The position numbers were made by a program, and so were the translations under genes. Positions 31,816-38,446 of a DNA stretch of 41,537 bases are shown here, piece after piece. Below the pieces are notes generated by a model. That model had not been told where the DNA came from, did not search any database, and was given only the letters and a program-made list of their open reading frames with translations. Each line of letters opens with the position of its first letter. Position 1 is the first letter of the stretch. The DNA is from Nitrospirota bacterium (GTDB taxonomy: Bacteria; Nitrospirota; Thermodesulfovibrionia; Thermodesulfovibrionales; Dissulfurispiraceae): positions 1-41,537 of the forward strand of contig JAJYXI010000026.1 in the NCBI GenBank assembly GCA_021791055.1, in the 5' to 3' direction.

Positions 31816-32418
31816 ATGAGTAAATTTAGAATTATCCTCTTAGCATGTTTGGTTTTTGTTTTGATTGCTGCCATTGCTGAAGGAGCAGATATCATGGTTT
31901 ATTTCAACAGAGGCAATACCTATTTCAATGACGGCAAATACGAAAAGGCTATCAGGGAATACAATATGGTCATTTCCGAAGACCAGAATTTTATCGATGC
32001 CTATTACAACCGCGGCCTTGCCTATTACAGGAAAGGAGATTATGAAGAGGCTATTTCGGACTTCAATAAGGTCATAGCCAATAATCAGAAGGATGCCGAA
32101 ATCTATCACCTCCGTGCCCTTGCCCACTATAAGAGAGGGCAGTACAACAAGACCATCCATGACGAGACCAAGGCTGTATCGATAAATCCTAATTTTGCAG
32201 ACGCCTACCATAATCGAGGAGTTGCTTATGCCAAGGGGGGACAGCATGACGAGGCTATCGAGGATTATAACAAGGCTATCTCTATCAGACAGAACTACAG
32301 CGAGGCCTATTTCTCCCGCGGCGTTGCATATACGAGAAAGGCTGCCTCTGACTTTAAAAAGGCCTGCGAGATGGGAATCCAGCACGCGTGTGACAACCTG
32401 AAGCAGCTTTCTGAATAA
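31816..32418 (+). CDS. Exported TPR-repeat protein
   Basis: A 200-aa protein with an N-terminal signal peptide (about 1-23) and about four to five tetratricopeptide repeats: YFNRGNTYFNDGKYEKAIRE, AYYNRGLAYYRKGDYEEAIS, IYHLRALAHYKRGQYNKTIH, AYHNRGVAYAKGGQHDEAIE and a last, partial AYFSRGVAYTRKAASDFKKA. The spacing is 34 residues. It ends with a two-Cys segment (CEMGIQHACDN) like that in Sel1/TPR proteins of this type. It probably serves as a periplasmic protein-binding scaffold; partners are not known. Confidence 0.93.
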   Translation: MSKFRIILLACLVFVLIAAIAEGADIMVYFNRGNTYFNDGKYEKAIREYNMVISEDQNFIDAYYNRGLAYYRKGDYEEAISDFNKVIANNQKDAEIYHLRALAHYKRGQYNKTIHDETKAVSINPNFADAYHNRGVAYAKGGQHDEAIEDYNKAISIRQNYSEAYFSRGVAYTRKAASDFKKACEMGIQHACDNLKQLSE

Positions 32419-32436
32419 CATACAAAGGGAGGTTAT

Positions 32437-33030
32437 ATGAGATTTTTCAGGACAGGACTTGCATTGATTTTAATCCTTTTAATTGCTCTCTCTGCGCATG
32501 CAGAGACGAAATACAAGAAATTCAAAAAAGAGGAGATAAAAAAAATGGCTGAAACAAGGGCTATTATCGAGACAAAATTCGGGAGTATGGAAATCAGGTT
32601 TTTCCCTGATATTGCACCTAACCATGTGAATAATTTCATCGAGCTTGCTAAAAAAGGGTTTTATGACGGCACAACATTCCATCGTGTAATTCCGGGGTTC
32701 ATGATTCAGGGAGGAGACCCGAATTCAAAAGACCCTGACAAGTCAAAACACGGCATGGGAGGGCCGGGATATGCAATCAAGGCTGAGTTTAATGAAAAAC
32801 CGCATAAAAGGGGAGTACTCTCAATGGCAAGGGCTGCGCATCCAGACAGTGCAGGCTCTCAGTTTTTCATCTGCGTGGCAGACTCTTTTTTCCTCGACAG
32901 GCAATACACTGTATTCGGCGAGGTTGTTTCCGGAATGGAAGCGGCAGACAAAATAGTGAGCCAGCAGAGGGACAGAATGGATAACCCAATTGAGAGAATC
33001 GAGATGAAGGTTAAGATTGTAGATAAATAA
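32437..33030 (+). CDS. Exported cyclophilin-type peptidyl-prolyl cis-trans isomerase
   Basis: A 197-aa cyclophilin with signal peptide (1-22) and a full catalytic domain: FIELAKKGFYDGTTFHRVIP, GFMIQGGDPNSKD, RGVLSMARAAHPDSAGSQFF and the active-site Arg in FHRVIP. The lysine-rich stretch after the signal (KYKKFKKEEIKKMAE) is specific to this protein. It should assist folding in the periplasm. GGGAGG precedes the ATG. It lies 18 bp after the TPR gene, so the two may be co-transcribed. The end is convergent with the 33045 gene. Confidence 0.95.
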   Translation: MRFFRTGLALILILLIALSAHAETKYKKFKKEEIKKMAETRAIIETKFGSMEIRFFPDIAPNHVNNFIELAKKGFYDGTTFHRVIPGFMIQGGDPNSKDPDKSKHGMGGPGYAIKAEFNEKPHKRGVLSMARAAHPDSAGSQFFICVADSFFLDRQYTVFGEVVSGMEAADKIVSQQRDRMDNPIERIEMKVKIVDK

Positions 33031-33044
33031 GATGGGATTAACCC

Positions 33045-33389
33045 TTACTTTGCCTGTGTCTTTATGACCTGAGGAGTACAGTTTTTTGGATCCTTAGACG
33101 ATATAACAGCAATCGTTCCATCCGAGGCCATAATCAGTATTGCCTGCTTTTCGCGCTCTGTTATAACCTTATTGATAGTGACAGCGCCGGGGTTTGGAGG
33201 CTCATACAAAACTCTTGTCTTGAGCGTCTCTCCTTCGAGCCAAGCCATCATAACAGAGCCCTTCTGGTTGACAAGATCGTTCACGCTAAAAACTGCAGTA
33301 TCGGCAATAAAATACATCTGGGAATTAATAGTCAGCTTCTCATTATCGGTCTTGTATTTCACTCTCATCATCAATTTCTTTTGATCCAT
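33045..33389 (-). CDS. Hypothetical protein, 114 aa, last gene of the eight-gene operon
   Basis: A soluble, mostly beta-strand protein (MYFIADTAVFSVNDLVNQKG, MMAWLEGETLKTRVLYEPPN, AILIMASDGTIAVISSKDP) with no motif I recognise. It has one Cys near the end. A strong ribosome site (GGGAGGAG) lies seven bases before the ATG and overlaps the end of the DUF2007-like gene, which is two bases away. Its position in the operon gives no clue to function. Confidence 0.6.
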   Translation of the reverse strand: MDQKKLMMRVKYKTDNEKLTINSQMYFIADTAVFSVNDLVNQKGSVMMAWLEGETLKTRVLYEPPNPGAVTINKVITEREKQAILIMASDGTIAVISSKDPKNCTPQVIKTQAK

Positions 33390-33391
33390 GA

Positions 33392-33607
33392 TTATTCTCC
33401 TCCCTCTATGACCTTTTCTGCTATCTCTTTATCCCCTGCCCTTACCAAGACTTTGATCTCACCGATTTTGCCAACATTTACAGGATATGGGCCAACCTTT
33501 GATGACCTCAAAACTACAGATATTCCTCCGCTTTCCAGCAGGTCTTTAATCATCTCTGCCTCAAGAGGGTCATAAGTAACAAATACCACGACCCAGTCAT
33601 CCCTCAT
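33392..33607 (-). CDS. DUF2007-like putative signal-transducing protein
   Basis: A 71-aa protein matching the DUF2007 pattern: [30 protein letters not shown] and [20 protein letters not shown]. The fold is a small ferredoxin-like alpha/beta domain related to PII-type sensors, but no ligand is known. Its ATG overlaps the TGA of the transaldolase-like gene (ATGA). Confidence 0.8.
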   Translation of the reverse strand: MRDDWVVVFVTYDPLEAEMIKDLLESGGISVVLRSSKVGPYPVNVGKIGEIKVLVRAGDKEIAEKVIEGGE

Positions 33608-34251
33608 TTGCCTTTTACCTTCTCCCAGTCCTTTAAAAACTTCTCTATTCCGATATCCGTCAACGGATGCCTGATAAGCTGTGTAATTACGCTGTACGGT
33701 ATAGTAGCAATATCTGCTCCCATCTTCGCTGCCTCAACAACATGGAGCGGATTCCTTATGCTTGCCACTATCACCTCTGTATCAAAAAAATAATTCTCAT
33801 AAATATCCTGAATATCCCTTACAAGCTCCATGCCTATGTGGCTTATGTCATCAAGTCTTCCGACAAAGGGGCTTACATATGTGGCTCCTGCCTTTGCTGC
33901 GAGCAATGCCTGGCTTGCCGAGAATATAAGCGTAACATTTGTCTTTATGCCTTCTGATGAGAGCCTTTTTACAGCCCTCAGACCGTCTTCTGTCATTGGT
34001 ATCTTGACCACGATGTTTTCGTGTATCTTTGAGATCTCTTCCGCTTCCTTGACCATCCCGTCAGCCTTCAGGCTCACAGCCTCTGCGCTGATTGGGCCGT
34101 CAACGATGCTGCATATCTCCTTCAAAAGACCGATGGGTTCCATTTTCTCCTTTGATATCAGGGACGGATTTGTTGTTACCCCATCGATTACGCCGATCTC
34201 CCACGCCTTTTTAATTTCCTCAATATTTGCAGTGTCAATGAAGAATTTCAT
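33604..34251 (-). CDS. Transaldolase / fructose-6-phosphate aldolase-like (TalC/Fsa)
   Basis: A 215-aa class I aldolase-type enzyme of the short transaldolase family. Its Schiff-base lysine is K83 in [11 protein letters not shown]. Other landmarks are [48 protein letters not shown] and [12 protein letters not shown]. The length is typical of the FSA/TalC subgroup. The members interconvert sugar phosphates in pentose-phosphate metabolism; true transaldolase versus aldolase activity cannot be settled from sequence. GGAGGAAG precedes the ATG, which overlaps the TGA of the upstream gene. Confidence 0.93.
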   Translation of the reverse strand: MKFFIDTANIEEIKKAWEIGVIDGVTTNPSLISKEKMEPIGLLKEICSIVDGPISAEAVSLKADGMVKEAEEISKIHENIVVKIPMTEDGLRAVKRLSSEGIKTNVTLIFSASQALLAAKAGATYVSPFVGRLDDISHIGMELVRDIQDIYENYFFDTEVIVASIRNPLHVVEAAKMGADIATIPYSVITQLIRHPLTDIGIEKFLKDWEKVKGK

Positions 34252-34979
34252 TTTTCTTCCTCCAATGGTAATAAAATATATTCTTCTCCATCTCTTGCGA
34301 CCTTAAATCCAAACTCATTGATGGTATCTGTCAGCGGCCTTCCAAGTATTAAGTCCATTGCATTCCGGGGAATATTAAATTTTTCCTCAAGGAATGGGCG
34401 GACATATGTATCATACTGAAGCATGTCCATTATCTCTTCGACAGCATCCCCATTTCCTTCTGCAAGCCTTTCGAACGCATCAGAGAGTTTTTTATATGAG
34501 CACTTCACCTCATGATTTTCAATTATGCCCATAACAACATCAACAGAGCCGAATATATCGCTCCTTTTTAAAGCCCCTTCTTCCAAGCCTTTCATAAGAT
34601 TAACAGGATCCCAGCATTTGTATGCCCTGCATTGAGAGGGTCTGTTTTCGTATATCCTGCATCCTTCGCCTTCATTGTAAAAAACGCATACTGCTGCTCC
34701 CTCTTTATCCCTGATCTTTATAAGCTCGACAAAGGACTCGTATATACTCCCGTCTCCTTTAGATCTGACTCGCTCCCCATCCCTTATCGTGTATGTATTT
34801 TCATAGGACAGAACACCTGATACGAAAAGTGTCATGTCTTCCCTCATTAATGATGGGCTGCTCTCGCTACAACATTTGCCGCAGCGTACACAGCTCGTCT
34901 TTTTATTAAGCCTCATCTTCTGCGGCTTGTCCCCTTTTTCAAATCCCTGCGGCGTGAGAATTTGCAGTTTATCTTTCAT
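34248..34979 (-). CDS. YkgJ-type cysteine-cluster protein (zinc/iron-chelating family)
   Basis: A 243-aa protein with the family's [11 protein letters not shown] motif at about residues 27-37 and further Cys in [20 protein letters not shown] and QCRAYKCW. These residues bind Zn or Fe. The remainder is acidic and helical. The function of the family is not known. ATG 34979 is chosen because AAAGGAG lies six bases upstream; the in-frame ATG at 34985 abuts that site. It is coupled to the next gene by an ATGA overlap. Confidence 0.85.
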   Translation of the reverse strand: MKDKLQILTPQGFEKGDKPQKMRLNKKTSCVRCGKCCSESSPSLMREDMTLFVSGVLSYENTYTIRDGERVRSKGDGSIYESFVELIKIRDKEGAAVCVFYNEGEGCRIYENRPSQCRAYKCWDPVNLMKGLEEGALKRSDIFGSVDVVMGIIENHEVKCSYKKLSDAFERLAEGNGDAVEEIMDMLQYDTYVRPFLEEKFNIPRNAMDLILGRPLTDTINEFGFKVARDGEEYILLPLEEEK

Positions 34980-34990
34980 CTTCATCTCCT

Positions 34991-36172
34991 TTAATTGTAG
35001 GATTTGTGTCTTGTAAATTCATTTATAATCTCTGCTATATGCTTTACCGGTCTGTCCTTAATCTTGCTCCTGAGCTGGAGGATACAGTTCGGGCATGATG
35101 TGACAATCATATCTGCTTTTTTATAATCCTCTATTCTTTTCTCAAGAATGCCTTCTGAAAGCTCCTGATATAATAACCTAAATGTGCCTCCAAATCCACA
35201 GCATCCCCTCTCCGAATCGATCAGATTAAATCCCATTGATTTCAATATCTGCCTTGGCTCAGCACTGACATTCAGACTATAAATGGAATGGCATGGGTCG
35301 TGATAGATTATTTTTAAGGCTGAAGGCTGAGGGCTAAAGGCTAAAGGCTGAAATTTGCTGAAAAATTGCGATATTTCCATAGCATTGGCTATTCCGTCGC
35401 CCACAAGATTTCTATACTCATTTTTTATAAAATGCACACAGGTTGGACAGGTGCCAATTACAGCCTCCACATTCAGCCTCTTAAATACAGTCATGTTCTT
35501 CTCTGCCATTTCAACAGCATCGTCTTTCAGCCCGAGCCCCATCAGAGGTGCGCCGCAGCAGACCTCTCCCTTGGGAAGAATGACATCATAATTCATTGCA
35601 TTAAGACTGTCTATCAACGACCTTCCTATACCGGGATAGATAAAGTTAATACTGCAGCCTGTAAATACAGCAATCCTTCCCTTCGACTTCGCTGCCTTGA
35701 AGATAGACATGTCGTCCCTAAGCGCAGATGAGGGGAAACTTATGTCCATTTCTTTTATTGCCTTAAATGGACGGATACTGAAAACAGGAAGCATCTCATT
35801 TATACTCTCAAGGAATTTTAACGCCTTAAAGGTCTTTTGTGCCTTTTTAAGCCCTAATCTTACGCTGAAATTTAGAAGCTTCCTCTTTTTATTGAATTCT
35901 TTAAGGTTCTTTCTGCCTTCGTATATTGCATCAGTTACATTAATCCCGAGCGGGCACAGTCTGTTGCATGCACCGCATAGTATGCAGCTGAATATCCTAT
36001 CATCCAATTTTATGGATGGCTCGAGTTCGCCTTCATAAAATTTCTCTAAGAGGATAACCCTCCCCCTTGCGCTCATACCTTCAGTTACATCTTCGATATA
36101 AGTAGGACATACAGCCTTGCAGCTTCCACACCGGACACAAGGGAGCGATGAGTTATGAATTGAGTTTTCCAC
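34991..36172 (-). CDS. glcF: Glycolate/lactate oxidase iron-sulfur subunit-like (GlcF-type, CCG domains)
   Basis: A 393-aa Fe-S protein. Two N-terminal 4Fe-4S motifs are CVRCGSCKAVCPTY and CILCGACNRLCPLG. Two CCG domains follow: EVCCGAPLMG and YHDPCHSIYS ... RGCCGFGGTF, in the order found in GlcF and heterodisulfide-reductase-like proteins. It probably passes electrons from a FAD dehydrogenase, which is not in the window. A GTG start at 36172, with AAGGA seven bases upstream, is preferred to TTG 36187; either way it overlaps the larE 3' end. Residues around FFSKFQPLAFSPQPSALKII come from a 5-unit heptamer array (35316-35350), just before the second CCG motif. Confidence 0.88.
   Translation of the reverse strand: MENSIHNSSLPCVRCGSCKAVCPTYIEDVTEGMSARGRVILLEKFYEGELEPSIKLDDRIFSCILCGACNRLCPLGINVTDAIYEGRKNLKEFNKKRKLLNFSVRLGLKKAQKTFKALKFLESINEMLPVFSIRPFKAIKEMDISFPSSALRDDMSIFKAAKSKGRIAVFTGCSINFIYPGIGRSLIDSLNAMNYDVILPKGEVCCGAPLMGLGLKDDAVEMAEKNMTVFKRLNVEAVIGTCPTCVHFIKNEYRNLVGDGIANAMEISQFFSKFQPLAFSPQPSALKIIYHDPCHSIYSLNVSAEPRQILKSMGFNLIDSERGCCGFGGTFRLLYQELSEGILEKRIEDYKKADMIVTSCPNCILQLRSKIKDRPVKHIAEIINEFTRHKSYN
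35316..35350. repeat. Five-unit heptamer array inside glcF-like gene
   Basis: Five 7-bp units (aaggctg, aaggctg, agggcta, aaggcta, aaggctg) fill exactly 35 bp. In the minus-strand gene they encode LAFSPQPSAL, in frame, between the first and second CCG domains. Confidence 0.85.
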
Positions 36173-36941
36173 TTCTGAATCCTTCAAGGTCTATGGTGAC
36201 ATATTTAAATCCAATTTTTTTAAGCTCATTTGTAATAGACTCTCTCAATTCTTTATTGAACAATCTGTCAATCTCTTCAGCCTTAAGCTCTATCCTTGCC
36301 GTGTCATTGTGATTTCTGACCCTTAATTCACCAAAGCCGAGACCTTTCAGGAATTCCTCGGACATCTCGACTCTTTTCAGTGCATCCCTTGTAATCGCCT
36401 CTCCATACGGAAATCTTGAGGAGAGACATGGGGATGCAGGTTTTGACCATGTTGGAAGTCCCATAGCCTTTGAGAGTTTCCTGATTTCGTCTTTTGACAA
36501 TCCTGCCTCAACAAGAGGACTCCTCACACTGTGTTTTAGTGCTGCCTGTCTTCCTGGCCTCCAGTCTGAAAGGTCGTCAGAATTGCTTCCGTCGATAACA
36601 TATTTATAGCCTTCTGCTTTGGCTATGTTTAAAAGTTTAGAGAAAAGCTCATCCTTGCAGTAAAAACATCTATCTTTAGGATTTCTCACAAAATCAGGAT
36701 TAGACATTTCATCTGTTTTAATCACCCTGTGGTTTACACCGATAAACTTAGCCATATCTTCAGCAAATCTAAATTCGCTCTCCGGCATGGTCTCTGAATA
36801 TGCTGTAACGGCAAGGGATTGAATTCCAGACTCTTTTACAGCCTTAAGAATAAATGTGCTGTCAACACCGCCTGAAAAGGCAAGGACAGCAGACTGCATT
36901 CCTTTAAGAATGGACAGAAGCCTTTCAAACTTCTCGCTCAT
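36153..36941 (-). CDS. larE: ATP-dependent sacrificial sulfur transferase (LarE)
   Basis: A 262-aa PP-loop enzyme. In LarE the family uses ATP and its own cysteine to put sulfur on the nickel-pincer cofactor of lactate racemase. Visible features are the P-loop SGGVDSTF (23-30), NPKDRCFYCKDELF, IDGSNSDDLSDWRPG and PASPCLSSRFPYG. Other pincer genes (larB, larC) are absent from the window, so a broader sulfur-transfer role is possible. Its ATG overlaps the RNase G stop (ATGA), and its 3' end overlaps glcF. Confidence 0.93.
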   Translation of the reverse strand: MSEKFERLLSILKGMQSAVLAFSGGVDSTFILKAVKESGIQSLAVTAYSETMPESEFRFAEDMAKFIGVNHRVIKTDEMSNPDFVRNPKDRCFYCKDELFSKLLNIAKAEGYKYVIDGSNSDDLSDWRPGRQAALKHSVRSPLVEAGLSKDEIRKLSKAMGLPTWSKPASPCLSSRFPYGEAITRDALKRVEMSEEFLKGLGFGELRVRNHNDTARIELKAEEIDRLFNKELRESITNELKKIGFKYVTIDLEGFRSGKLNS

Positions 36942-38446
36942 AGGACGGTAATTTCATAATTTTCCTGATGGAGGTTTATGTCCTCCTTTACTATTACTTT
37001 TATGCCGTAGATATTCTCGACATCTTCAATGCCATTCCTCTCTTCGTCAGAAAGGAGGTCTGCCACCTCAGTATTTGCCTTTATCATGACCGTTGTATTG
37101 CGTGGCAGGTTCATCTTTTTAAGCTTCCTGAATATCTCATAAGCCACCGTCCTTGCTGATTTCACAAACCCCTTGCCTTCGCAGTAAGGACATTGCTCGC
37201 AAAGCACGCGGCCAAGGCTTTCCCTCACACGCTTTCTTGTCATCTGTATGATGCCGAGCTCGGAGAGATTATAAATGGTATTCTTTGCCCTGTCTTTTTT
37301 CATGGCATCGACAAAGGCGCTGAATACCTTCTCCCTGTTTTCCGGTTTTTCCATATCAATAAAGTCTATTATGATAATTCCGCCGAGGTTTCTTAGCCTT
37401 ATCTGGTAGGCAATCTCTTTAACTGCTTCGAGATTCGTCTTTAAGATTGTATCTTCAAGGCTCTCCTTCCCTACAAACTTTCCTGTATTCACATCGATAA
37501 CAGTCATCGCCTCTGTCTGGTCAATAACGATATATCCGCCTGATTTAAGCCATACCCTCCTACCGAGCGCCCTCGATATATCGAGCTCTATGCCGAATGC
37601 ATCGAATATAGGCTCTCTGCCTTCGTATAATTCTATCCTGTCAAGGAGTCTCGGAAAATATGACCTGGCAAATTCCCTTACCCTCTCATACTCTTCAGTA
37701 GAGTCTATTACAAGCCTCTCCACATCGTGGCTCATAAAATCCCTCACGCTCCTGAATACCAGATCGAGGTCGCTGTAAATAAGGCACGAAGCAGATACCT
37801 TTTCTTTCTTTTTCTGGATATCCTCCCATAGGAGCATCAGAAATTCGAGGTCTTTCTTTATTTCATCGGTGGTGGCATCTTCGCTTGCAGTCCTCACTAT
37901 CAGACCAAACCCTTTAGGCTTTATTTCAGTAGCAATTGCCTTGAGCCTTGCACGGCTCTCCTCATTCTCGATCCTTCTGGAGATCCCTACATGCTCCACA
38001 TTCGGCATAAGCACCACATATCTGCCGGGGAGTGTAATGTACGAAGTAACACGCGCTCCCTTTGTCCCAATAGGGTCTTTCGAGACCTGGACAAAGAGCT
38101 CCTGACCTTCCTGTATTACTTCCTCTATCGATAACGCCTCTTCCATATGCCCTGCCTCCGGATACAGTTCGAGCTTTTCTGTTTCGGTATCCAAAAAGGC
38201 TGTATAATACTCCTCCATCTCTGTCATTATGTCAGCCACATACAAGAAGGCGGCCTTTTCAAGACCGATATCGACAAAGGCAGACTGCATTCCAGGAAGT
38301 ATCTTTATAATCTTTCCTTTGTATATATTACCTACGAGGCTTGCGCCCCTCTTCCTCTCTATATACAACTCAACAACCTGCCCTCCCTCAAGGAGCGCAA
38401 CCCTGCTTTCCTCTCTCGCTGCATTAATTACAAGTTCGCTTGTCAT
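36938..38446 (-). CDS. rng: Ribonuclease G/E-family endoribonuclease
   Basis: A 502-aa RNase E/G core enzyme that cuts rRNA precursors and mRNAs. It has an N-terminal S1 domain (VGNIYKGKIIKILPGMQSAF, VDIGLEKAAFLYVADI), the metal-binding aspartates in TVIDVNTGKF and IIIIDFIDMEKPENR, and the zinc link CEQCPYCEGKGFV. No C-terminal RNase E degradosome tail is present, so it is RNase G-like. ATG 38446 is chosen with GGTGGAG six bases upstream; it overlaps the TGA of the radical-SAM fusion gene. The upstream partner gene is commonly found next to rng in other genomes. Confidence 0.96.
   Translation of the reverse strand: MTSELVINAAREESRVALLEGGQVVELYIERKRGASLVGNIYKGKIIKILPGMQSAFVDIGLEKAAFLYVADIMTEMEEYYTAFLDTETEKLELYPEAGHMEEALSIEEVIQEGQELFVQVSKDPIGTKGARVTSYITLPGRYVVLMPNVEHVGISRRIENEESRARLKAIATEIKPKGFGLIVRTASEDATTDEIKKDLEFLMLLWEDIQKKKEKVSASCLIYSDLDLVFRSVRDFMSHDVERLVIDSTEEYERVREFARSYFPRLLDRIELYEGREPIFDAFGIELDISRALGRRVWLKSGGYIVIDQTEAMTVIDVNTGKFVGKESLEDTILKTNLEAVKEIAYQIRLRNLGGIIIIDFIDMEKPENREKVFSAFVDAMKKDRAKNTIYNLSELGIIQMTRKRVRESLGRVLCEQCPYCEGKGFVKSARTVAYEIFRKLKKMNLPRNTTVMIKANTEVADLLSDEERNGIEDVENIYGIKVIVKEDINLHQENYEITVL

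Noticed and set aside
31840-32421. Minus-strand 193-codon frame opposite the TPR gene
   Set aside because: A periodic shadow of the TPR repeats; no ribosome site.
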